Of a stretch of 64,000 bases of DNA, positions 50,078 to 57,462 are shown piece after piece. Origin of the DNA: Sphingomonas quercus (GTDB lineage Bacteria > Pseudomonadota > Alphaproteobacteria > Sphingomonadales > Sphingomonadaceae); assembly GCF_018863195.1 (NCBI RefSeq), contig NZ_JAHKRT010000003.1, positions 124,001-188,000 on the forward strand, given 5' to 3'. The notes under the pieces are model-generated. The model was not told the origin of the DNA and did no database searches. It saw only the letters and a program-made list of their open reading frames with translations. Every line of letters begins with the position of its first letter. Positions within the stretch are counted from its first letter, which is position 1. A program made the translations under genes and the position numbers.

Positions 50078-51471
50078 GGACGCGGGCCGCAGGCATTGGC
50101 CGGCCGGCCGGTGCAGGTCTGCCAGATCGTCGGCACCTTGTTGCCGCCGACATAGACCGCGTCGATCGCCCGGGTGTTGCGGATGTCGGCGGTCGGATCA
50201 CGATCCAGCACGAGCAGGTCCGCCCATTTGCCGGGGGCGATCGTGCCGACGTCCTTGGCGCCCATGAACTCGGCATTGGCGCTGGTCGCTGCCGTCAGCG
50301 CCTGAAGCGGAGTCACACCGGCCTGGACCATCAGTTCCAGCTCCCAATGGGCGAAATAGCCCGGGAAGCGTGCGCTCGGCCCGCTGTCCGTGCCCATGCC
50401 ATAGCGGATCCCGGCCTTGGCCTCGCGGCCGAAATTGGCCAGCGCCATTTGCAGCGTCGGCCCATATTTGGGGAAGTTCGGCGCCGCGCCGAGCTTCGCC
50501 GCCCGCTCCGGGCTGGCCAGCTCGGTGAGCACCGCCGGCGTCACGGCGCGCGAGAAGAAGGGATCGTCGAGGAATGGCAGCGTCTTATAGGTGAACGAGG
50601 CCTCGCGGCTCAGCGTCGCCGCCATCTGCCATACCCCGCCGGCCTTCATCTGCGCGATCAGCGCATCGTCCACCGGCTTGTCGCGTACCGAATGGGCGAA
50701 GGCATCGATGCCCTCGCGCGCCAGCTCGGCGGCATTATCATAGTAGAAGATGTGGGCGACGGTCTTCTTGCCGTCCTTGTGCGCCTCGTCGATGATGGCG
50801 GTGCTGATCGGCGGCGGCATGCGCAGCGGCAGCTGGCCGAACTCGTCATCGACCCACAGCTTGATGAGGTCCGCGCCCTTCGCCGCCTGGGCGTCGACCA
50901 TCGCGCGCGCCTCTTCGGGCGTCGCCACGGACTGCTCCAGCCCGGGCACGCCGCCATAGCTGCCCTTGTACACCACGCCGCGCCCGACCGTGTAGACCCG
51001 CGCCATCTGCGGCCGGCCGTCGCGCAGCTTCTGGATCGGGAAGATCAGGTCCTGCTCGGTGCCCAATGTCTGCACCGTCGTCACACCATAGGCGGCATAG
51101 GTCTTGAGCTGCTGCTCGATATTTTCCGTCGTCTGGTACTTCAGATCCTGGGTGATGCCATTGACCAGACCGAGATGGACGTGGCTGTCGATCAGCCCCG
51201 GCATGATGAACTTGCCGTCGAGCGGCTGCACCGTGGCGCCCTCGGGCACCTTGAGCTGCGCGACCGGGCCGACCCATTTGATCCGGCCGCCGGCCATGAT
51301 CAGCGCCTGCCCGGCGACGGGCGCGCGGCCGGTGCCGTCGATCAGCGTGAAATCACGCAGCACCAGCGTGTCGGACGGAGTCGCCTTGTCGGCGGACGGC
51401 GCGCAGGCGGCCGTGGCGAGCAGGACGGCAAGCCCGCAGCTTGCCCATCCCGCCGATCGTGCAGCTCCCAT
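50074..51471 (-). CDS. lipoprotein amidohydrolase (imidazolonepropionase/prolidase-like)
   Basis: The product has 465 residues. The signal ends in the lipobox LLATAAC, so it is likely membrane-anchored in the periplasm. Amidohydrolase metal motifs are present: IDSHVHLG, Lys in DLIKLWVDDE as a possible carbamylated bridge, His in TVAHIFYYD and DAFAHSVRD, and Asp in MGTDSG. Relatives cleave cyclic amides, dipeptides, lactones or aryl-organophosphate esters. It is first gene of the minus-strand operon amidohydrolase, MFS 2, micro-ORF, Fe-ADH, ALDH, with two palindromic sites upstream. Confidence 0.87.
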   Translation of the reverse strand: MGAARSAGWASCGLAVLLATAACAPSADKATPSDTLVLRDFTLIDGTGRAPVAGQALIMAGGRIKWVGPVAQLKVPEGATVQPLDGKFIMPGLIDSHVHLGLVNGITQDLKYQTTENIEQQLKTYAAYGVTTVQTLGTEQDLIFPIQKLRDGRPQMARVYTVGRGVVYKGSYGGVPGLEQSVATPEEARAMVDAQAAKGADLIKLWVDDEFGQLPLRMPPPISTAIIDEAHKDGKKTVAHIFYYDNAAELAREGIDAFAHSVRDKPVDDALIAQMKAGGVWQMAATLSREASFTYKTLPFLDDPFFSRAVTPAVLTELASPERAAKLGAAPNFPKYGPTLQMALANFGREAKAGIRYGMGTDSGPSARFPGYFAHWELELMVQAGVTPLQALTAATSANAEFMGAKDVGTIAPGKWADLLVLDRDPTADIRNTRAIDAVYVGGNKVPTIWQTCTGRPANACGPRP

Positions 51472-51492
51472 GGAAATCCCCTCCAGACCTTG

Positions 51493-51509
51493 TTCATATC
51501 ATATATGAT
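51493..51509. promoter_or_regulatory. island operator, site 7 (amidohydrolase operon, proximal)
   Basis: It holds the perfect palindrome ATCATATATGAT at 51498-51509; as 7-3-7 it reads TTCATAT-CAT-ATATGAT (13 of 14 matches). It lies 22 bp upstream of the amidohydrolase ATG. Confidence 0.78.
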
Positions 51510-51563
51510 CCGGACTGCAGGCGTAAGACGTGGCCCAGTGTCCGTCAAGGGACTTCACGTATG

Positions 51564-51575
51564 ATCCTATAGGAT
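51564..51575. promoter_or_regulatory. island operator variant, site 8 (amidohydrolase operon, distal)
   Basis: ATCCTATAGGAT is a perfect 12-bp palindrome differing from ATCATATATGAT only by a symmetrical change in each half. Its centre is 66 bp from the centre of site 7. Two sites of one class in the same promoter could support cooperative binding or looping. Confidence 0.55.
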
Positions 51576-51619
51576 AAGCGCGGCGCGCGGCACCGCCGCG
51601 GCGGGGCGCGACGGCGGTC

Positions 51620-52321
51620 CTAGGCCGACCCGCGATCCATGCGCCGCTGGGAGGAGATGAGGTGCTCGCGCACCGCCTTCTCGGCGGCCGCTGGATCGCG
51701 CGCCAGCAGCGCGGCAATGATGCGGCGATGCTCCTGCGCCACGACCTTGGGCTGCATCTTGCTCTGATAGAGCGAGCGGAAAATCTGGAGATGAGCGTGC
51801 AACCGCTCGATCGTCTCCTCGATCAGGCGGTTGCCGCTGCCGCGCGCGATGATGCGGTGAAACTCGGTATCGGCATTGGCGAATCGGGCGACGCCGCGGC
51901 CGCTGCTCTCCACCTTTTCGTCCATGTCCGCCTGCACCTGGCGCAGCGTGGTGAGGTCATCGTCGTCCATGCGCTCGGCGGCGCGCGCGGCGGCATAGGG
52001 CTCGATCAGCAGGCGCAGCGTGTAGAGGTCGTGCACCTCCTCCGATGACATTTGCGGGCTGGCGCGGTAGCCGACGTTGGTCACCTTGTAGACCAGCTTC
52101 TCCGCCTCGAGCTGGCTCAGCGCCTCCCGGATCGGCGTCTGCGAGATGCCGAGATGGCGGGCAACCGCATCGATGCGGATGCGCTCGCCGGGCGCGATCT
52201 TCACCGTCATCAGCATCGAGAGGAGATATTCGTAAGCGCTCTCGACGAGAGTTAGCCCATTTGCAGAAGGACTTGCCGGGCCTTGCTTGGCGGGAGGAGG
52301 GACGTCACGAGCGTTCGACAT
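51620..52321 (-). CDS. GntR-family regulator with FCD effector domain
   Basis: The product has 233 residues. The winged helix (about 25-90) has LSMLMTVKIAPGERIRIDAVARHLGISQTPIREALSQLEAEKLV, with the recognition helix at SQTPIREAL. The FCD all-helical domain (about 100-225) has LYTLRLLIEPYAAARAAERM, then FHRIIARGSGNRLIEE, EHRRIIAALLARDP and HLISSQ, with the Asp/His pattern that binds metal and carboxylate ligands. It is the only regulator in the 24-52 kb island, so it is the best candidate to bind the repeated palindromes, including the one before its own gene. ATG 52321 is chosen for AGGTGA 11 bp upstream; GTG 52336 is possible. Confidence 0.9.
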   Translation of the reverse strand: MSNARDVPPPAKQGPASPSANGLTLVESAYEYLLSMLMTVKIAPGERIRIDAVARHLGISQTPIREALSQLEAEKLVYKVTNVGYRASPQMSSEEVHDLYTLRLLIEPYAAARAAERMDDDDLTTLRQVQADMDEKVESSGRGVARFANADTEFHRIIARGSGNRLIEETIERLHAHLQIFRSLYQSKMQPKVVAQEHRRIIAALLARDPAAAEKAVREHLISSQRRMDRGSA

Positions 52322-52350
52322 GCGTGAGATGCTCACCTTATTTTTGGCAA

Positions 52351-52362
52351 ATTATATATGAT
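52351..52362. promoter_or_regulatory. island operator, site 9 (GntR autoregulation)
   Basis: ATTATATATGAT differs from the perfect palindrome at one base. It is 30-41 bp upstream of the regulator's ATG, consistent with autorepression. The rest of the gap to 52566 shows no gene. Confidence 0.62.
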
Positions 52363-52566
52363 ATTTCCTAGGCATAAATAGTAGATTTTGCCAATGGCCC
52401 CCGCCACTTCGCCCACCCTCACTGGACGGGCAACGCTTCACATCAGCTCTTATCACTGGCGACATGACTCCGCACGCCCCGCCGCACGCCCCGGGCGGCG
52501 TGCTCCGCACGGGCAATCTGGCGCACTCCCGCGCGCGCAGGCTAAGCGCTCGATCGCGCGGCGGGA

Positions 52567-52782
52567 TCAGTGCAGGCGCGGTGGCGGCGGAAGGCCGGAA
52601 AGCTCCTGCACGCGCTGCTCGATGCTCATCCATGCGAGCAGCTGGTTCCGATCGTCGACCGGCACCAGCAGGATGCGATCGGCGAGGAACTGCCCGGTAT
52701 GGGCGCCCCATCGCTGGAGCAGGCTGGCTGCGCACGCCCACAATTCCTCGTCGGAATAGCCCGTGGGCGCTGGCAGGCTCAT
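52567..52782 (-). CDS. small DUF6961-like protein
   Basis: The product has 71 residues: MSLPAPTGYSDEELWACAASLLQRWG, then HTGQFLADRILLVPVDD and a final WMSIEQRVQELSG. The order helix, RI-helix, W..I..R...L fits the small proteins I know as DUF6961 in sphingomonads; function unknown. ATG 52782 is chosen over GTG 52797 because GAGG lies 9 bp upstream. It is codirectional with the next small gene at 21 bp. Confidence 0.6.
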   Translation of the reverse strand: MSLPAPTGYSDEELWACAASLLQRWGAHTGQFLADRILLVPVDDRNQLLAWMSIEQRVQELSGLPPPPRLH

Positions 52783-52803
52783 ATTGCGGACCCTCACGCC
52801 GCG

Positions 52804-53013
52804 CTATTTGGTCGCGAACTCGCCGGCCTGCGCGCCGAAATGCTCCTTGGCATGAGCGCGCGCGGCCGTTGCCGTCTTGAACGTCTGCGGCTGCATGGTC
52901 GACGTCACCAGCGGGTAATTCTGCGAATTGTAGCGCGTGCTGCGGATCGTGATGCGGAAATTCCCCTCCTCATCCTTGGTGAGCAGGAAGGGGACAATCG
53001 CGGATTTTGGCAT
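52804..53013 (-). CDS. small protein of unknown function
   Basis: The product has 69 residues. A predicted beta part (FRITIRSTRYNSQNYPLVTS) precedes a short helix (ATAARAHAKEHFG). AAAGG is close upstream of the ATG. No family is recognised; basic and soluble. It lies upstream of the DUF6961-like gene and is probably co-transcribed with it. Confidence 0.5.
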   Translation of the reverse strand: MPKSAIVPFLLTKDEEGNFRITIRSTRYNSQNYPLVTSTMQPQTFKTATAARAHAKEHFGAQAGEFATK

Positions 53014-53614
53014 GATGGCCTTTCAGCATGGCAGGACGGGCAGGCGCAAAGGAGAGCGCTTTCCGGCTTCGTGAGGCACGTAAGGGACAAGGAACCTGGC
53101 CGGCCCGATATCCGTCGCAGGCGACGTTCAGCGATCCCCATATAGCGCATTTCGGCGGGAATCCCCACCCCGGAGTTCGCCGCCTCCGGTTTGTAGGGTT
53201 ATGGGGCATATGATGGTTAAGGCGTTCGTTTCTCGCGCGGTTTGCCCGCGAACGGCACGCACCGGCAGGCGCCTGGTCCAGACCCGCGACGAGACGCCGC
53301 ACGATCTCAGCAGATTATGTCCATTTGGTCGAGCGAGGAGATGTTCGCAACAGCGTCGCTGATGAAGTTTTAATGATCGTCCCAATCATAACCGCCAGAA
53401 TTCATTATTGAGGGCAGGGATTCTCTATTTTTACCACCACAATCCTGGAGCCCTTGAATCGACGCTGTCAGTCCCCAAATTATCTGTGCAAGAAAATCCA
53501 TTCTCCATTCGATGGCCGGTTTTTCTTTACCGTATCGTTCCCACCGCGTCGCATGATTTGCCGCTAACCGCAGATGGCCGCACCTCTGCCGGCCGCCTCT
53601 TCAAAGGACAAGCC
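53014..53614. other. 601-bp region without a recognisable gene
   Basis: The left half is GC-rich with only shadow-like short frames. The right half (53340-53560) is clearly AT-richer than its surroundings and probably holds the promoter of the next small gene. I see no tRNA, inverted-repeat element or attachment site. Confidence 0.5.
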
Positions 53615-53887
53615 ATGCTCCCCTCTTCCGATCTCTGCCGGCTTCAGCAAGCCTATCACCGCGATCGCGCGGCAGGCACGTTGCTCGAAAACATCCGGCG
53701 GGTCTCGACCATCGCCGCAGCGGCATGGGGCCAGGAAGCGTTGATCGCCGCTGGTCGGGAAGAGCGACAGGTGCGTACCCGGGCGGTGGCCGATGACATC
53801 GCCTTGCGCAAGCGGGAGGCCACCGAGGAAGAAAGCCGCGCTCTCAGCGAAAATCCCGACCGCGGATTCGCCGACATCGCGATATAA
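53615..53887 (+). CDS. small helical protein of unknown function
   Basis: The product has 90 residues, predicted helical and charged (CRLQQAYHRDRAAGTLLENIRRVSTIAAAAWGQEAL, then ADDIALRKREATEEESRAL). The start at 53615 has AAAGGA 6 bp upstream; the same frame is open to 53408 but that part looks random. No family known. Confidence 0.5.
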   Translation: MLPSSDLCRLQQAYHRDRAAGTLLENIRRVSTIAAAAWGQEALIAAGREERQVRTRAVADDIALRKREATEEESRALSENPDRGFADIAI

Positions 53888-54027
53888 CCCACGGCCAGGA
53901 CAGCGCGCGCGGCTTGCGCTGGCCCGCTGGAACATTAACCTGCATCAATCGTCTGACCGGTATCGCCGGACATGCTGGGCTTCTGGCGGCTGAGAGCGAA
54001 TGCTTCTCGCCCCGCGAGGGTGGAGTC

Positions 54028-54204
54028 ATGTTGGAATTTCCTTCTGTATCGTCCGGCGTGGTTGCTCGGCGGACTGTCGCCATGTCGGGCGCAGCCTTTG
54101 TCGGCCACCGCCCCGTTGCGGATGACGGTCTGTTCGATGACCTGCTGGCGAAGCTCGACCGGCTTGAGGTCGAGCCGCAGAAATGCGGCGGCCGTTCCGC
54201 GTGA
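54028..54204 (+). CDS. possible very small protein of unknown function
   Basis: 58 codons (MLEFPSVSSGVVARR, ending LDDLLAKLDRLE-like helix then EPQKCGGRSA). GAGG lies 8 bp upstream of the ATG. Coding potential is plausible but cannot be confirmed by eye; it may be chance. Confidence 0.35.
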   Translation: MLEFPSVSSGVVARRTVAMSGAAFVGHRPVADDGLFDDLLAKLDRLEVEPQKCGGRSA

Positions 54205-54261
54205 CCGCGCGTTGATGAGCAATGCGCGGCCACTCCGGCCCCGCCCGGGCGGAGACAATCG

Positions 54262-54450
54262 ATGTGGCGGGTAAGCTGGGACGGAGAGGGGCTGAACTGC
54301 TCGTCCGGATTTCACACGGCGCGCGAGGCGCTGGCCCACGCGCAAAGCCTCGCGGAGCTTGGCCGGGAAACGGCCATCGACAGTGCCGACCAACGCTACA
54401 CGGTCGCCGAACTGGCGCGGTTCGTGCGCAATTCGAAGACGCGGAGCTAG
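54262..54450 (+). CDS. small protein of unknown function
   Basis: 62 residues: MWRVSWDGEGLNCSSGFHTAREALAHA, then a helix-turn region (YTVAELARFVRNSK). GGAG is 7 bp upstream. The regular beta-hairpin plus helices pattern suggests a real small domain, but no family is recognised. It lies in a run of small plus-strand genes. Confidence 0.45.
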   Translation: MWRVSWDGEGLNCSSGFHTAREALAHAQSLAELGRETAIDSADQRYTVAELARFVRNSKTRS

Positions 54451-54514
54451 TTTCGCTCAACCTTTGCGCCACCGAGCGATGACATCGCGCATGCCCCCCG
54501 TCCGGCACGAGGCC

Positions 54515-54540
54515 GCGACCGCGACCGCGACCGCGACCGC
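54515..54540. repeat. hexanucleotide tandem repeat (GCGACC)4
   Basis: Four perfect copies of GCGACC at 54515-54538 followed by a partial copy, in the intergenic stretch before the next small gene. Such simple repeats can change length by slippage; none of the listed genes reads through it. Confidence 0.8.
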
Positions 54541-54647
54541 GCGGCCCATCGCATAACTGCCTCGGGTTAATCAAAAATACAGGGATGAGCGCGATACTGG
54601 CCCCATCAGAGGCTCCAGCTTGACCTTGCAGCCGGGGGGCTGCGCAC

Positions 54648-54944
54648 ATGACCAGATATGTCCGCGACTATATCGAGCTTTCCGACCACGTGTCGCTCGA
54701 CGAGATGATCGCCACCCTTTCGGCGCTCCGCGAAACATTGCCGCCCGGCGCCGATGCCGAGCTTCGCATGCGCGGCGACGACGTGTTCGGCCGGCGCTTT
54801 TCGGTCAGCTACATGCGCCCGCTGAACGCCGAGGAAGCCGCCGTCGACGCGCGCTATACGCGTGTCGCCCGGCCCACCCGCCCCGTCATCGCGGAGATCG
54901 GCACGTTCGAGCGGATCGAGGGCGAAACCAGCCTCGCCGCCTGA
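54648..54944 (+). CDS. small protein of unknown function
   Basis: 98 residues: RDYIELSDHVSLDEMIATLSALRETLP, then LRMRGDDVFGRRFSVSYMRPLNAEEA and ARYTRVARPTRPVIAEIGTFE. A helix followed by a beta-rich part suggests a compact soluble domain. No family is recognised. It converges with the GH1 gene 7 bp away. Confidence 0.6.
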   Translation: MTRYVRDYIELSDHVSLDEMIATLSALRETLPPGADAELRMRGDDVFGRRFSVSYMRPLNAEEAAVDARYTRVARPTRPVIAEIGTFERIEGETSLAA

Positions 54945-54951
54945 GCCGCGG

Positions 54952-56265
54952 TCAGCGGCCGACCTCGTCGGCGCTGGCCGTCTGCGCTACCGGACGGGCG
55001 GCCATCCGCGCCGCCGTCGCCTCCTGCTCGCGCGCGTCGACCCGGCCGGCGTGGGACGGCTGCACCACCGGCACGACCAGACACACGCTCTGGGCCGGCA
55101 GCACGTCGCGCCAGTCGCGGATCAACTGCTTGTAGGCCTCGCCGACCTTACGGATATTGCGATCGAGGTCGTAGAGGCCGAGCGGGTTCACATTGCCGTT
55201 CTGCTCGCGCAACGCCGTGTCCCAGTCCACCTGATCGGTCAGCGAATACCAGGTGAAGCCCACGGTGGGGATGCCGACATTGCGCAGGCGAAGGACGTTC
55301 GCCCATTCCTTCCACAGCCAGTTGACCGCCTCGTCGCCATTCGGCCCCTCGCGCAGGTTGGTTTCGGTGTGCATCACCGGCAGGCCATAGCGGGCATAAT
55401 ATTGGCGGGTGATCTCGCTATAGCCGAATACCTCGCCCGAGGCGCAGGTGTGGCCGTCGGCGTGAACGCGATGCTCGTTCGTCCAATAATAGTCGTTCCC
55501 AAGGATACAGTGCTGCTTGAGCCTGTTTCCGAGGAAGAAATGATACTCCTCCTTGGTCATGCCGCAGTCGAGAAGATATTCATACATTTCACTATCGACC
55601 CGGCGACCGTAGTTCAGGTCCAGGCTTAGGAAACGCTTGGAGTTCATCCGCTCCGCCGGGCCGATCGCCGAAGGGCTATCGGCATGAAAATATTCCGAGC
55701 TTTCGCTCTGGATGAAGATGGCGTCGGGACGCCGCTTCAATATTTCCTGCATGGCCATCACGTTGGCCTTGACGATGTGCTTCAGCGCCGTGACGAACGA
55801 CTTGTCGCCCTGCATCTGCTCGTTCCACCAGCCATATTGGGCGGAAAAAACTGCGCAGATGAACATCTCGTTCACCGGCGTATAGAGCTGCACCCAATGA
55901 TAGCGCTCGGCGAAATCCGCGGCATAGCGGGCGAACAGGATCGGAAAATCCGGGTTCTGGAAATTGCCGATCCAGTCCGGCACGCCGAAATGGCAGAGAT
56001 CGACGATCGGCGTGATGTCCCGCTCGCGCAGGTCGTTCAGCGTCAGGTCAGCGAACTCCCAGTCGTAATGGCCCGGACCGAGGAACGTCCGGTGCAGCGG
56101 CGGGCCGAAGCGGAGATAGCGTATGCCCATCTCCTCAACGAGGTCGAAATCCTCCCGCCAACGCCGATAATGGCCGCAAACCTCCATCTGGTCGACGCGG
56201 GTGCGGCCATCGTTGATCGTCGGAATGCTGTTCTCGATGCCGGTCGCGAACATGAAATTGGCCAT
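54952..56265 (-). CDS. family 1 glycoside hydrolase-like protein
   Basis: The product has 437 residues, cytoplasmic. GH1 TIM barrel: FMFATGIENSIPTI at the start, IRYLRFGPPLHRTFLGPG, VDLCHFGVPDWIGNFQNP, acid/base Glu in YTPVNEMFICAVF and a nucleophile Glu in MHTETNLREG; the late FTWYSLTDQVDW covers the usual SxxDxxEW aglycone end. GH1 enzymes are mostly beta-glucosidases or beta-galactosidases. I chose the ATG at 56265 because GGAGG is 8 bp upstream; in-frame ATGs at 56280 and 56322 are less well supported. The second GH1-type protein of the window, not a duplicate of the first. Confidence 0.83.
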   Translation of the reverse strand: MANFMFATGIENSIPTINDGRTRVDQMEVCGHYRRWREDFDLVEEMGIRYLRFGPPLHRTFLGPGHYDWEFADLTLNDLRERDITPIVDLCHFGVPDWIGNFQNPDFPILFARYAADFAERYHWVQLYTPVNEMFICAVFSAQYGWWNEQMQGDKSFVTALKHIVKANVMAMQEILKRRPDAIFIQSESSEYFHADSPSAIGPAERMNSKRFLSLDLNYGRRVDSEMYEYLLDCGMTKEEYHFFLGNRLKQHCILGNDYYWTNEHRVHADGHTCASGEVFGYSEITRQYYARYGLPVMHTETNLREGPNGDEAVNWLWKEWANVLRLRNVGIPTVGFTWYSLTDQVDWDTALREQNGNVNPLGLYDLDRNIRKVGEAYKQLIRDWRDVLPAQSVCLVVPVVQPSHAGRVDAREQEATAARMAARPVAQTASADEVGR

Positions 56266-56424
56266 TGCCGGTGCCTCCATCGCATCCGGGTCGAACGTCC
56301 CGACGGTGGAAGTGGCTCCCACCCCTGCGATTTGCTTCGCGCCGGACGGGTTTCGAGAGGGTGATAGGCGGCAGGACGCGCAAAGGCCGCTTGGCCTCGG
56401 CCGGTGCGACGGGCATCATAAGGG

Positions 56425-56886
56425 GTGAGCAAAGCCGAGCCGCCGGGCGCACGCGATCCGTTCGAGCTGAATCGGTTCGTCGAAGCGCAGAACGCCACCT
56501 ATGCGACGGCCATCGCGGAAATTTGCAGTGGCGCCAAGCGATCGCATTGGATGTGGTTCATCTTCCCGCAGCTGGCCGGCCTGGGCGCCAGTGACATGGC
56601 CCAGCGGTTCGCGATCCGTTCACTGGCGGAAGCACGGGCCTATCTTGACCATCCCCAGCTCGGCCCGCGCTATGCAGAATGCGTCGCCGCCCTCGACGAT
56701 CTGGCCGGCACCTCCGCCCCGCAGATATTCGGCGCCATCGACGCGATGAAGCTTCGCTCGTCCCTCACCCTCTTCGCCGAAGCGAGCCACCGCCGACGGT
56801 TTCAGGCGGCGCTGGAGCGGTGGTGCGGATCGCCGGATCCGAAGACGCTGGAGCTCCTTCGTGCGGCCGGCTCCGACGCCTCGTGA
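56425..56886 (+). CDS. DUF1810-family protein
   Basis: 153 residues: DPFELNRFVEAQNATYATAIAEI, then SHWMWFIFPQL, FAIRSLAEARAYLDHPQLGPRY and MKLRSSLTLFAEA, the standard landmarks of DUF1810 (an ADP-ribosyl-binding-like small fold of unknown function). GTG start with an A/G-rich stretch directly before it. Divergent from the GH1 gene. Confidence 0.85.
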   Translation: MSKAEPPGARDPFELNRFVEAQNATYATAIAEICSGAKRSHWMWFIFPQLAGLGASDMAQRFAIRSLAEARAYLDHPQLGPRYAECVAALDDLAGTSAPQIFGAIDAMKLRSSLTLFAEASHRRRFQAALERWCGSPDPKTLELLRAAGSDAS

Positions 56887-57462
56887 AGCCTGCCGCCGCG
56901 CCCGCGTTGCGCCGACGGCCAGCAATGGAATGTTCAGTCGGCAGCCGCGGCCGTTAACCATTCTTTAGCCGCGAATCGCTAATTCTAGGGACATAGAGAG
57001 CGAGCCAATTCAGCCCGCCCGAGGCCCGGATAAACGGGTCCGCACAAGCAACGAGCGCAGGAACACCGGTCGGGAGACCGCCCGGAAAATGCGCCTTCGC
57101 AACGTCGTGTGGGTGGATGCCCGCGCAACAGCGGATGGCGACGCCTGCCGGCTTCCAAGCTGGCCGCGATCGTCCTTCGCTAACGGCACACCGCCAGCGA
57201 TGGCGGACGCAAATCCTCCGGCCTCGGCACTGCCGAGGTTGCGGGGCTACCGAATAGGGCTGGTCATGCGCACCACTTTTCATGGTGTTTCGGGTCGTTC
57301 GATGCTGTTCGCCGCATCCTGTCGGCCATGTTGATCGCGGCTTTGCCGCTTTCCGTTCCCTGACCGGCGCAGTCGCCTGCACCGACCCGCTCGACGCTCG
57401 AGGTTGCGACATCTCCTGCGGCTGAAGCGCCCATCAAATGACTTTTTACAGCGAGGCCAGCA
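56887..57462. other. 576-bp region without a recognisable gene; two adjacent hairpins
   Basis: No convincing ORF on either strand. At 57191-57206 CCGCC/GGCGG forms a hairpin and at 57222-57238 CCTCGGCA pairs with TGCCGAGG, a perfect 8-bp stem. These could belong to a leader or small RNA before the acyltransferase gene, or be chance in GC-rich DNA. Confidence 0.4.

Noticed and set aside
53408-53614. 69-codon N-terminal extension of the 90-residue protein at 53615
   Set aside because: The extension lies in AT-rich promoter-like DNA and has no domain character; AAAGGA precedes the internal ATG.
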